DNA from: Meloidogyne chitwoodi
Lineage: Eukaryota; Nematoda; Chromadorea; Rhabditida; Meloidogynidae
Assembly (NCBI GenBank): GCA_015183035.1
Contig: JACZZP010000014.1
Span: forward strand, 1,488,001-1,552,000
DNA length: 64,000 nt
Direction of reading: 5' to 3'
How positions within the stretch are numbered: the stretch's first letter is position 1; each line of letters opens with the position of its first letter. This document shows, in pieces, positions 1 through 11,544 of the stretch. The position numbers and the translations under genes are program-made. The notes below the pieces were generated by a model, which had not been told where the DNA came from, ran no database searches, and worked only from the letters and a program-made list of their open reading frames with translations.

Positions 1-98
1 CTTCTATAATTTATTCTAATATTTTATTTTTTTTTTCTTTTTATAAAAATATAAATATTTTTAAAAAATATTTCTCAAAAAATTAATTTATTTTTCAG

Positions 99-479
99 TT
101 AATTTCTCGTGATTTAATTGAAAATATTCGAATGGTACATACTTTTCCAAGTACACGTTCAAGGCCTACAGATCCATTATTTTTTGATTTATTTGGAGAT
201 ATTTTTCAACCAAATAAACAACAAAATAATAATAATTTAGAAATAAATAATTCAATTATTTCTTCTTCTTCTGATTTAAATGAACAACAACAATTTAATG
301 AATATCAAAATAATAATTATTATTTTAATAATAATTTGAGAAGAGAGGGTATAGAAAGTATTTATCATCAAAAACAAGAATTGAGTGATTATGAGCAGCA
401 ACAAAAGTTCAAAAATGATCTCATTTCTAAAACAAAACGGGATGTTAATAATACATGGTGGACTAATAATGATATTTAG
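99..479 (+). CDS. Terminal exon of an unidentified gene (partial at left edge)
   Basis: An open frame begins directly after a TTTTTCAG acceptor (91-98), runs through an internal Met at 132 and ends at a TAG at 477-479. The first residues (LISRDLIENIRMVHTFPS) read straight out of the acceptor, so Met132 is probably internal. The rest is Asn/Gln/Ser-rich low-complexity protein ending in TWWTNNDI. I recognise no domain. The upstream exons lie outside the window. The frame is convincing as a last exon because it is open across the acceptor and much longer than chance in this AT-rich DNA, but no function can be given. Confidence 0.5.
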   Translation, partial: LISRDLIENIRMVHTFPSTRSRPTDPLFFDLFGDIFQPNKQQNNNNLEINNSIISSSSDLNEQQQFNEYQNNNYYFNNNLRREGIESIYHQKQELSDYEQQQKFKNDLISKTKRDVNNTWWTNNDI

Positions 480-1038
480 TAAATTTTAAAATTATTGCCA
501 AAAAAAATTTCTTCACAATATTACTCAATGTTAGTTTAAATAATTTTTAATTTATTTTTAAATGTTTTTTTTTTTTTAATTTTTAGAAATTATTTAGAAT
601 AAACAAAAATGGAATATTAGATAAAATGAAGAAAATAAAATAACATCCGGTTTGTGATTATTATTGTGATATTCTATAATTATTAAAAAAAGGATTTTTG
701 ACTTAAAAATTGATATTTTGTATTAGAGAAAATTTTGGGAGATACAAAGTAAATTTATTTTCTTAACAGCACAAGAGAAATATGCTCAAATTTCTGGCAT
801 AAAACAAAATTGTTTTTTTTTATTTAAAAATCCTTACTGAAAATATTGTTAAAATTTCACTTAAATTTATTAATTTAATTGTCTACTTAAACTTATAAAA
901 GAATTTTTTATCTTTTTTTAAATAAATTTTACAAAGTTTAACAAAAAATTTAGAATTATCGGTTATTTATTACCTCAAAATATTTTTTCTATTCTTCTCC
1001 TTTTATTTACAAAAATAAAAATCCTCCCTTTATAATCA
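480..1038. other. Convergent intergenic DNA
   Basis: AT-rich 3' flank between the end of the first gene and the 3' end of the CHORDC1 gene on the other strand. No open frame, RNA gene or clear repeat is seen. Confidence 0.6.
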
Positions 1039-2429
1039 CTATTTGTACGTTAATCTTGGCCAAGCATCTTTATTCACTTGTTTAAGAACAATTTCAACTT
1101 TACGTTCACTTATTAAAACCTTTAAAAAAAATAAAATTATTAAAAAATAAAAAACCGTGCTTTCAAAAGGAATAATTTCTCCAAAAAGTTCATATTCTCT
1201 CCAAATTTCTTTATCTCCAAAATTATATTTAATTAAAGCCTTTAAATTAAGTCCATCAGTATCAATTTTTGTTCCTTCTAAAATCGCTCCTTTGCAATAT
1301 ATTGAAATTAGAACTTGACCATTTCGTTGAAACCAATCTTCGCGAAGATTTTCAATTTGCTTAATTTACTTTTAAGGAAGAAAAAATTAATTTTACAATT
1401 TTGAGAAAGTCTTAATGCCGGTACAAAATTTAAATTCCTTTTTAATTCTATAATATTTTAAAACCTTATTAGTCCAACAATGCTTTCCTTTAGAACAGCC
1501 AATTTGATCAAGAAAAGAGCCAAAATCAGTAGTCTTTCTTTCACAACAAGACCAGAATTTCATTCCCTCATGGAATATTGCAGTTCCTGGATGATGCAAA
1601 CATTCTTGAAAATCAGTTTCCGATCCATTATAAGTCTAAAAGAAATTTTTCTTCAATAAATCTTTCAAGAAAAGAAATACCGCTTTACAAGTATTATTGG
1701 TACAAGCAGTTCCAATTTTTAAATTTAGATTTGTGGTTTCATTTGTTAATTCAGTTGTTTCTTTCCTTTCTTTGAATTCATTCTCCAATGCTTTCCTTGC
1801 ACTCTAAAATTAAAAAAATTAAAATACTTTGATTTTTGACCTCAGTCATTTGCACGGAAAGTGGCAATCTATTACGCGTTTCATTTTCAGATCGATCAGC
1901 AGGTTTGTTTAGTCCACTCCAAACGATTATCTTAAAATAGAAAAAAATTTTAGAAGCTAAAAAAGAACTCTCTTATTGTCAGTTTATGAATAAATTTCTG
2001 TTTGAGTCAAAATAAAACCTCATCAGCTTCAGGTTGTTTTTGAATTGAAGTCGAAACTTTGGGAACATCATTGCAAGGTTTATCAGGATTATGCTTAACA
2101 ATAAACTAAAATTTTAAATAGAATAAATTATAAAACCGGTCCACGGGTGCAGCCTTCAAAACTCAACCAGGTACTGCAAATACCAATCAAAATTAAAAAA
2201 CAAATAAAAATACCTAAAATCTGTACTTTTCTTATTGCAGCATTTCCATATTTTATAAGCATCATGAAAGTATGGAGGCCCAGGATGAAAAATACAAGAA
2301 TCTGAAATATTTTTTTGTAAATATTTAATTCAAAATAATTATATTACCTTCTTTATTTTCAGCGGGATTAAACTTATTTCCACATCCTTTATTGTAACAA
2401 AGTAAAAGATCTTCTTGTGAAGTTATCAT
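1039..2429 (-). CDS. chp-1: CHORD-domain co-chaperone (CHORDC1 / CHP-1 / morgana)
   Basis: HSP90 co-chaperone family with two CHORD zinc-binding domains and a C-terminal CS domain. Reading minus-strand exons from Met at 2427-2429: first CHORD has [12 protein letters not shown], then SCIFHPGPPYFHDAYK, WKCCNKKSTDF and EGCTRG followed by HNPDKP, spaced as in CHORDC1. The second CHORD (1,480-1,660) has CLHHPGTAIFHEGMK, FWSCCERKTTDF and IGCSKGKHCW. The CS domain follows (1,040-1,370), ending VNKDAWPRLTYK and a TAG at 1039-1041. All Cys/His ligands I can place are present. The gene looks complete with about eight short introns. Its 5' exons are duplicated upstream of the malate dehydrogenase gene, including similar intron sequence around 2,130-2,150. 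Exon borders are by eye. Confidence 0.9.
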
Positions 2430-2640
2430 TAATAATCAATTTAAATGCAATTAAATAACTAAAAAAAGTTTATTAAAAAAGAAAATTTTAATAAAAATTT
2501 TAGTTAAAGATTTAAGTCTAGAACAGGAATGAAACATCGAAGCTGAAAAGTCCTTTTTTCATGCATAAAATTTAAAGATATTGTTCGGTGCCAGACACTA
2601 CTTTTTTATTGGAAAATCTAGATAAATATTTCCAAAATTA

Positions 2641-4016
2641 CGGAACGGGCCTGTTCAGTACCGCCAGTTCAGTACTGCCAGTTCAGTCCCGCCATTTCAG
2701 TACGAGCCAGTTCAGTCCCGGGCTATTTCAGTCCCGCCGATTCAGTACCGCCATTTCAGTCCCAGTACAAAAGGGGCCATTTCAGTACCAATAAATTTTT
2801 AAGCAAAAATAATAGTTTTTTTTTCATTTCACTATTTTTTTTCATTTTTCTTAACTTATTTTCCCTTTTATTTGTATTCCTTCTATTTTAGTATGGATTT
2901 CCAAGGAAATATTGATATTAGAACGATGAGAAATAAAAAAAACTATAACACAAGGGATTTCTTTGATTTCGAAGGACTAAATTCTGATCAGGATAAGTTT
3001 TGGACACGGACTCGTCCATATTTGATCCTGCGTTCTGGAAGTTCATTAAGGACTAATGCAGCAGGATCGCACCAATAACCACGTGGAGGTACAACACCGG
3101 CGTTTGAAAAAGCCTTTAAACATGACCATCCTACTATTTGGCAGTTTATTATAAAACCTACAGAAGAACAGAAACAAATTGATTCGAATTTAGCCATTTT
3201 ATTGCAGGTCGTGATCCTCCACCAAAAGTGAAAAACCATAGGAGGGATAAGATCGTTTTTGGGGTGAAAAATTCGATTATAAAAATGATAGCTCATTCGA
3301 AAGAGCTCTTTGATACCTATCGAATGAGACCAAAATTGTCGAGATTGGACGATTTTGAACAAAGTTATTAAAGATCAAATTTTGCTGGCCAAACTTGGCT
3401 CTATTGGGAGTGTTTTATCACTTCTTCCTTTTAGGCGCCCATGGCTGGTTGGCTTTTAGTACGTGCGTTAATCTACGGCTATAATAATTACAACAAAATA
3501 ATTAATTCAGTGAAATAATTTAAGAGCAGCCGCGGTAATCACATAGAGGAGCTTGGTCTATGGTTTTTCGATTTTCGGAGACCTGTAACTCGGCTCAAAC
3601 ATTTTTCCTAGAAATGAAACTTATGTATTCATGCTCAGCTCTTCGAGAGGAATCGATATATGTTACATGATCCGAGCTCGAGTTCCATACACTAAAGAAC
3701 AGCCCAAATGATCACCAATATTTAAACCAACAATCATTTATTGAATTACTTAACGGTATCTCATTCAATTATCACAAGAATGCTTAGTCAATTTTTTAAT
3801 AAATTTTTTTGTTTTAATCAATTTTTATTGTATTTATAATTTGTTTGAGTTTTTTTACAATTTTAATAATTTTTGTAAAACTGGTACTGAAATGGCCCTT
3901 TTGTACTGGGACTGAACTGGCGGTACTGAATCGGCGGGACTGAAATGGCCCGGGACTGAACTGGCTCGTACTGAAGTGGCAGTACTGAACTGGCGGTACT
4001 GAAATGACCCCAACCG
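2641..4016. mobile_element. MULE-type DNA transposon with 9-bp target duplication
   Basis: A 1,376-bp element. Both ends carry a roughly 145-bp inverted repeat (about 2,648-2,791 and 3,870-4,012) built of short units such as GCCAGTTCAGTAC. It is flanked by a perfect 9-bp direct repeat CCAAAATTA at 2632-2640 and 4017-4025, and both termini start CGG. Long terminal inverted repeats with a 9-bp target duplication are typical of Mutator-like elements. The interior has a decayed transposase-like reading frame and, at about 3,380-3,720, sequence shared with the elements at 5,766-6,156 and 49,098-50,432. It lies between two co-directional host genes. Confidence 0.8.
2893..3232 (+). pseudogene. Decayed transposase fragment inside the MULE
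   Basis: The plus-strand frame from Met at 2893 reads MDFQGNIDIRTMRNKK and is closed at 3,078. Just beyond, another frame reads GRGGTTPAFEKAFKHDHPTIW followed by QFIIKPTEEQKQID. A 'HPTIW.FI..L..EQ' pattern is common near the C-terminus of MULE/FLYWCH-associated transposases, so this is probably a remnant of the C-terminal part. The frame change and the absence of a DDE core mark it as dead. The family call is moderate; it could instead be a captured host fragment. Confidence 0.4.
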
Positions 4017-4198
4017 CCAAAATTATACTTATAATTTTAATGTATTTGATGAGAAACTAATTATCTATTTTAAAATTACATTTTTTTGATATTTATATTT
4101 TTGATTTATATTTTAAATAATTCTCAAAAAGTTCTACTTCCTTCTTATTTTTAATCTAAAAAATCATCCTTTCTTTCACTTCAAATATTTCAATATAT

Positions 4199-6542
4199 TT
4201 ATTTTGATACCTCTAGAGCATCTTCACGTTCTGCTGTCAACTCCTAAATAATGTAAAATTATTTAAAATAATTTTAATGGAAAGAAACCTTTGTTGTAAT
4301 TTCAATCTTTTGTTTTGCAAAATCGTCAAGTTCAAGTCCTTGAACAATTTTCCATTCACGAGTCTTTGCATCGATTGTGATAGGAAATGAAAAAATTAAC
4401 CTTTCGGGTATTCCATAAGAACCATCAGAAGAAACTGCCATAGAAACCCAATCGCCAGATTTTGTTCCAAAATGCCAATCATGAATGTGATCACTGAAAA
4501 TAATGTGAATTTATAATTTCTAAATTTGTTCAATTTATTTTGAGATTCTAAAAAAATTAATTTATTTAAATAAAAGATAGGGAACATCCCAATATTTCAT
4601 TTAGACTTACCAGGCCGCTTTAGCTGCTGACATTGCGCTGGACAACTTTCGCTTTTCAATAATCACAGCACCACGCTTTTGAACTGTCTAAATGAACAAA
4701 TGTTTATTATATAGTAAATATAACCGAAATAAATTCATTTTGTATCCAAGGCACATCATTTACAGCAGTATAAGCATCAATCTCGTTTCTACCTATATAA
4801 AACAAACTATTTTTAAAGAATTTTAAATAAACCTTTAATCACTTTAGCATGTTTTACGTCAGGAAATTGAGTATTAGAGTGATTTCCCCAAATTATAACT
4901 TTCTTAACTGATCCACAGTCAACGCCACATCGAGAAGCTATTTGAGCAATAGCACGATTATGATCAAGACGTGTCATAGCACTAAAAAATGTTTAATAAA
5001 TATATATCGCTATTTAAATAAAAAAATACCTAAAATTCTTTGCAGGAATCTTTTCTGCTGCATATTTTGCACAAATGTAAGCATTTGTATTTGCTGGATT
5101 TCCAACAACCAAAACCTTTGTAAAAGAATTTCATGGTCAATAAAAATATTTTTTAATACCTTAACCGTAGGTTTAGAATATTTTGCAAGAGCTTGTCCTT
5201 GAGATTTGAATATTTTAACATTAGCAGCAAGTAAATCCTTTCGTTCCATTCCTTCTTTTCGTGGCATTGCTCCAACAAGAAAAGCATAGTCAATATCTTT
5301 AAATGCTGCCTCTTCAGTTGTAACTGATTCAACAGCTATTTTTAAAAGAAAATAATTTAAACATTTAATACATATAGGAGTTTATTAAAAAACTAGAAGG
5401 ACCGAACTAAAAGCTTTTTAGTAAAATTCATACCAAAAAGATTAGCTAAGGCACAATCGTGTAATTCAAACTCTACTCCTTTAAGTACTTCTGCCATTGG
5501 AGGAATGTCCAGCATAACAAGAACAATTGGCTTAAATTTTATTTAAAGTTTAAAAATAATTTAAAATTAAACCGTTTCTTTTCCAAATACATCACCCTTA
5601 GCTATTTGAATAATCTAAAAAATAAAATTATTATTATTAATAGATTTAAATATTTACCAAAGAATATCCAATTTGTCCAGCTGCTCCAGTAACCAACACA
5701 CGAATTGGAACTTGATTAATCTAAAGATCAAGTACTAATACAAAATATATAAAAACAAAACCTTAGGTTCTTTTCCGTTCTGCACCACCCCCCATTTCGG
5801 TGCCAAAGTGAGGTGGTTTGTTGGAAACACGTCAAACTTGGACCTATTGGGAGTGTTTTATCAATTCTTCATTTGGGAGCCCATCTCTCGTTGGCTTTTG
5901 GTACATGCGTTAATCTACGGCTAGAATTATAACAAAATAATTAATTCAGTGAAAAAAATTTAGTAGCAGCCGCACTAATCACTTAGAAGAGCTTGGTCCC
6001 CCCTATGGTTTTTCGATTTTCAGAGGTTTGTATTCCGGCTCAGATTCGTTGGTCCGACTTCGTTCAGGGCTAGTTCGAATCAGCTCGCCGAGCTCTTTCG
6101 AATGACACCTCACTTTGGCACCGAAATGGGGGGGTGGTGCAGAACGGAAAAGAACCAAACCTTAATCATCTTAGGCTGCATTTTGGGTATATCAATAGGC
6201 TTTTCAGGATTGTGCTTAATAAAAAGTTAAAATTTTAAATAGAATAACATATAAAACCGGTCCACGGGTGCAGCCTTCAAAATTCAACCATGTGCTAAAA
6301 AATCAAACAAATAAATTAAATCAAAATACAAAAATATACGTAAAGTCTGAACTCTTTTTATTGCAGCACATCCATATTTTATATGCATCATGAAAACAGG
6401 GGGGTCCAGGATGAAACACACATGAATCTGAAATATTTTTTAACACTTATAATAAAAAATGAATACTTTGATTATTTTCAGTAGGATCAAATTTATTTCC
6501 ACATCCTTTGTTGTAACAATATAAAAGATTTTTTGAAGCCAT
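4199..6542 (-). CDS. mdh-1: CHORD domain fused to cytosolic malate dehydrogenase (candidate chimeric gene)
   Basis: The 3' exons encode a complete cytosolic NAD-dependent malate dehydrogenase, interconverting malate and oxaloacetate: [15 protein letters not shown] (Rossmann loop), [16 protein letters not shown] (substrate loop), [24 protein letters not shown] (catalytic His region) and [15 protein letters not shown], ending at TAA 4199-4201. Upstream, in phase, exons 6467-6542, 6340-6427, 6258-6294 and 6161-6214 encode Met followed by one full CHORD domain ([50 protein letters not shown]). Exon 4 (6161-6214) ends in phase 0 and joins the MDH exon 5658-5720 through intron 5721-6160, which holds a 391-bp element. 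Predicted product about 420 aa. An internal Met in exon 4 (MQPKMIK) could instead start a stand-alone MDH, so the fusion rests on exon 4 being shared. Either way MDH itself is intact. Confidence 0.85.
5766..6156. mobile_element. 391-bp MITE with 8-bp target duplication in MDH intron
   Basis: Termini are long inverted repeats beginning GGTTCTTTTCCGTTCTGCAC; the right end is its reverse complement. The element is flanked by the 8-bp direct repeat AAACCTTA at 5758-5765 and 6157-6164. GG termini with 8-bp duplications fit Merlin-like non-autonomous elements (inference). Internal sequence (about 5,840-6,110) matches the MULE interior at 3,380-3,720 and, inverted, the element at 49,098-50,432. No coding capacity. 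Confidence 0.85.
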
Positions 6543-7184
6543 TATTTTATCTTAAAGCAAAGATTAATTAGATTAATAATTAAATTCGACATTAATAAAA
6601 ATTGCAACATGTAATTTTTAGAAAATTTAAAAATAATGAAATCGCGAAACTTAAAATCCTTTTTTAGAAAAAAAGTACTGATTATCAATAGAGTATTATG
6701 ATTCATCATTCTCTCTCATTTTTACTCTTCTTCTTTTTCCCGCTCTCTCAATTTTCCACATTCTTTCGTTTTTAAGCAAAGCCTAAACCTTTTTAGGTTT
6801 AGACAAAACGTGATGGACAAAATAGACATAAGGCCAATATTGGACGAAATGGTCTGTCAGCACTCATAGCAAAACTGATTTTTCAGCGAAAAGTGGGCAA
6901 TAATTAGATTAGGTAAAATTTTGAGTCCCGCAAGTTGAGTCCAAGCATAAATTTGTTTTTAGGTTTGAATTTTTTAGTGTCAGATTTCGGTAGATGCCTT
7001 ATTATTCAGAATTTTTTCAAATTTTTAAAATTTAAAAGAAAGGCAAGAGAAAAAGGACGAAAGGGATACTTTGGCATTACTGTGTTCATTTTATTCTAAT
7101 ATATTTTGTTTTTATTTAGATTTTATTTTTATTTTGTTTCAAAGCTCTCCTAATTTTTATTTACGGGTATTATATATTTGTGTC
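6543..7184. promoter_or_regulatory. Divergent intergenic region
   Basis: 642 bp between the divergent CHORD-MDH and helicase start codons, so it should hold both promoters. It is AT-rich with short CT-rich stretches (about 6,705-6,770). No defined motif can be assigned. Confidence 0.4.
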
Positions 7185-10100
7185 ATGTCTGGGCATCGAA
7201 AAGTATTTTTTAAATATTTTATATATTTTCTATAAAATTAAACTTTTTTATTTCTTAAAAATATTTTTAAATTATTAGGAATTCAGCTACACTGATAAAG
7301 AAATTTTGTCTATGATGTTGGAGTTAAAAGTTACTCATTCAATTACTTTGGACGAACTTAGAAAAGCATTTTTCAGGGTTTTATTTTTTATAAAGCATTT
7401 TATTATTTATTTTTAAGCAAATAAAAGCTCATCACTCTGATAAGGGAGGCGCTGTTCAAAAGGCACAGGTTAGAATAAAATATTTCTAGAACACGTTTTA
7501 TGTTAGACTTTATTGAACAAGATCAACGCTTATATATTAACAATGATTTTAGATTGTTACTCAAGCTTATCGTGTATTAAAGCAATATTTGGAAGCTGGA
7601 ATAATGTTACCCAGAACTACCTCAAATGGCTTGCATCAACCTTCAACTTCTACTGATTTTGGTGCAAGGAGTGGTTGCCGACCAAGTCAACAATCTTCGC
7701 GTTCTGCTCCCGATGGATTTGAAGATTTTGGGGATTTTCAAGTTTATTTTTAATTTTTAAAATATTAAAAAAATTAATTAAGGATGTAAAATCAAGACGT
7801 AAAAAAAGATTTGGAGGAATGGGTAATGACAATAATCAAGATAATGATCCTTTTAGAGAAGAGCCTTCAACTGAAGGGAAAACTAGAAATATGTAAACGT
7901 TTTTTATATCTTTATTAATATTATAAAATTATTTTTAGCAATGTAAAATCACAAAAATTTGTCAATGGCTATACATATTCTAAGGAAGACTTTTCTACTT
8001 ATGATGACCCAATGGAAAGGCCAGATCGGCAAAAAGATGGAGTTAGAAAGTATTTAATTATTTAAATGATTTTTAAAAACATTTTTAATAAAAATTAAAA
8101 CTTTATAGAATTCGTGGTGGATTACTTCTTCATAAAGATTTTAATCGTGCACTTGTTCTTCCACCAGAATATCAAGAATTAGGCAATACTTTCACGGTAA
8201 ATAATTTTTAATTTATTAGAAATAACTATTTTTGAAGGAAAATGATTTGGTAGATGATCCTTCATTTGAACCAATTTTAGAAAAATTACAACGAGTAGCT
8301 TGTGATTTACCTTCTCTAGCAGAGAAATTACGAATATTTGTTTATATTGCTTGGGCATTTGATGGAGTTTGTTTTTTTAATAATTTTACTTAAAAAAGTT
8401 GATATAATTTAGGGTGCTATACAAGATGCTAAAATTATGCTACAAAAAGTAAAAATGGAACCTTTTGTTACTGATGACGATTCTCTTTATGAGGTTTATA
8501 TTTTTTATGAAAATTTGCATTAGAATATATTTCAATAAAATTCACATTTAAATTAAGAAACATAAGAATTTTATTTAAAAAATATATTTTAGATAAAAAT
8601 CTCACGTCGGTTATTTGATGATGACGTTCTAACTGCTGGCCTTCATGTTGAAGTGCGATCTGTATCTGATCCTCGATTATATGCAAATGTATGATTAATT
8701 TTTATTAAGTAATTTGATAAATTTTGTAATGTGCTTTCTGGTTAAGTTGGTAGTGACTTAGTTTTATATTTTATTTCTGCTCACTAAATCTACTGAACTA
8801 TTGTGTAAATAGCATGGTTCGGTCTACGAAATGAGCAAAAATATAAAATATCGGAGGGTATCTGCTTTTGTTGTTTAAACACAATGCCAAAAGTTCGTCC
8901 CTTCAATACAATTTTTTAAATTAAAATTTTATATAATTTTTATTTATTTTCTCAAACAGGCAGTTATTGAACAAGTTCTCACTTCAAACCAAAGCATTGT
9001 TTTATTTTTTGTTGATCCTTTGCGACTTTCTCGAATATTAACTTTAAGCAATTTGGTAATTTATATATAATTTTAAAATTTAATTAACATTTTATTTAGG
9101 TTAATGTTTCTATTAATAGTTCTGCTTTTGTTTACCGTTCACAGCTTCGTTCTTTAGAATGTATATTGGCAAATTGTGGGAGTAGAAGAAATATGGATCA
9201 AATTATTTATCCGAAGCCTGAATTTACAGAGGTTTTTAAAATTAAAATTTTTTAACTTAATATTAATTATCGATTTCATTTAGACTTTTGAAGAGTTTGG
9301 AAAACGCAGAGCATTAGAATTGCTTTCTATGCCTTTTCGAGATGAGGCTGATCATAGCTATAATGAAGAACAGGTTTTTTCTTGAATAAAATTATATTTA
9401 AAACTATATTTATAGAAAAACGCCATTTTTTCAATTGTGAATAAAGAACACCATCCGTGGCCTTTTGTTCTTTTTGGCCCACCAGGTTATTTAATAACTG
9501 ATATATTTTAGTTTTTGTTTATTTTTAGGAACTGGTAAAACAATTACTTTAGTCGAATCAGTTCGACATTTGGTCCTTCAATCATCTCAAAATCGAATTT
9601 TGGTTTGTACCCCTAGCAAAATGGCTGCAGATAATTTTGCTGAAGTTCTTTTACAACATGATTTTTTGGAACATAAATATATTTTTAGAATGCATTCTCT
9701 CTGTTTGTTTTAGTAATTTTTGCTATCAAATTTTTTATTTTTTAAGCTACAATGGCGCATAATAGAAATAAAAAATTGGACACTATTTCTTATTTAGCGT
9801 AATATTTTTATTTTTTAAATTTATCGAATCTCATATATTTTTATTTCTAAAGAAAAGAAGCCAAACACCGTTTCTTTGGAATTCCTGATCGTTTAAATTT
9901 GAAAATGTTTAGAGTTATAATATCAACACTTGCTACTTCCTCTTATTTAATTTTGGCTGGTGGTTTAAGAGATTATTTTACGTTAGTTTTTTGTTTAATT
10001 TTTATTCTTTTGTTTTAGACATATAATTGTTGATGAAGCTGGTCAAGCATTAGAATCAGAAGCTTGGATTCCAATAGGTTTTTTATTTTAATTAAGAAAT

Positions 10101-11544
10101 ATTTAAAAAATATTTTTTTAAGGAGGTCTTGTTGGTAGTCAAACTTCTGTTGTTTTGGCAGGCGATCCAATGCAATTAGGGCCAGTTATCAATGTAAACA
10201 CAATGAAATGGTTTGGTTTTGATATTTCTATGTTAAAACGAATTATGTGTTCTGAAATGTACAGGGATAATTCTGACGAGTAAATTTATAATTAAAATTA
10301 ATTTTAAATATAATTTTTAAAAATTTAGAAGATATTTTGTTATTCTTCGTCAAACATATCGTTCTCATTATAATATTCTAAGGCCTTGTTCTTATTTATT
10401 TTATGACAATTTGCTAATTGTAGATGACAGAATTGGACATTTTTATAAACTTTCTGATTGGGAAGGATTGCCAACTAAGGTTTTTATTTTTATAAAATTA
10501 AATATTTTATGAATTTAAATATAAAAATATCCAAAGATGTACTTTGACAGCAATTTTAATAATATTTTTTTTTGTTGTCAAATCAATCTTTGGTAAATAA
10601 TTTAATTGACGACTAAAATTGATTTAAAAGAGAAGCATTTTTTGTTTTGCTATTTTAATTTGAATTAGTCTAACATTTTTTAAAAATTATTAATTTAATT
10701 TAACTTTTATTTAAATTTATTTATTTAAAAAACATTTTCTTTTTTTAAAGGGTTTTCCAATAATTTTTCATTCTTCTCGTGGTAGTGAAGATGAAGTTGG
10801 TGTTAATAAATCACATCAAAATATTTTTGAAGCAAATTTAGTTTGTAAATATGTACAAAGAATTTTAACTGAAACAAATACAACCGAAAAAGATATTGGT
10901 GTTATTTCTGCATATAAAAATCAGGTAAAATTACAATAAATTTGTTTTTATATTTTTTTTAAAAGGTTCTTCGTTTACGTCTTATGTTAGCTACATATCC
11001 AGGTGTTACTGTTGACTCAGTTGAAGGATTTCAGGTTTTTTTTTAATCTTTTAATATTTTTATAATTTTTTTAGGGTTCTGAAAGGGAAGTAATTATTAT
11101 GTCAATGGTTAGACAATATGATTTGGGATTTCTTCGTTGTGATTTGGTTTTTTTTAATTTTTTATAATAATTTTTAATATAATTTAAAGCGTTTAAACAC
11201 TTCAATAAGTCGAGCAAAATATATGCTTATTATTATAGGAAATGAAGCTTTATTATCGCAACATAAAACATGGAAAAAGTTGGTATTAGGGAAGGGGATT
11301 TTATCTTTTCTTTTTTTTTAAATATTATTTTAGATTTATTTATTATTGTCGTTTTCATGGTGGATTTTTAAATAGTTCAGGAGAAAAAATGGAACCAATT
11401 TTAGATGAAGAAGAATTAAATAATGATTATGAACAAAAAGAAGAAGAAAGAGAAGAAGAGGAAAACGAAGAAGTTTATAAAAATGGATTTGTTGTTGAAG
11501 AAGAAAATAATGATGAATTTGTTCATCAAAATGAATCTGAATAA
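7185..11544 (+). CDS. MOV10/UPF1-like SF1 RNA helicase with J-like N-terminus
   Basis: Multi-exon gene, Met at 7185 (exon 1 7185-7202) to TAA 11542-11544. The C-terminal half is a superfamily 1 helicase: motif I FGPPGTGKTITL near 9,475-9,545, VCTPSKMAADNF (Ia), IIVDEAGQALESEAW (II), LAGDPMQLGPV (III), LRQTYRSHYN (IV), VDSVEGFQGSEREV (V) and NTSISRAKYMLIIIG (VI). Order, DEAGQ box and spacing match the MOV10/Armitage group, RNA helicases acting in small-RNA pathways and RNP remodelling. The N-terminal exons read DEIL..LRKAFFRQIKAHHSDKGG then TQAYRVLKQY, which looks like a J domain with HPD changed to HSD. An acidic tail ([11 protein letters not shown]) ends the protein. Exons 7,860/7,940 join in phase, so N- and C-parts appear to be one gene. 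Specific ortholog unclear. Confidence 0.85.

Noticed and set aside
2988..3362. 124-residue minus-strand frame inside the MULE
   Set aside because: Antisense to the transposase-like fragment; no family features.
8735..8905. Inverted pair TTTTATATTTTATTTCTGCTCA / TGAGCAAAAATATAAAA in a helicase intron
   Set aside because: A weak palindrome without clear ends or second copy in the window; not called as an element.
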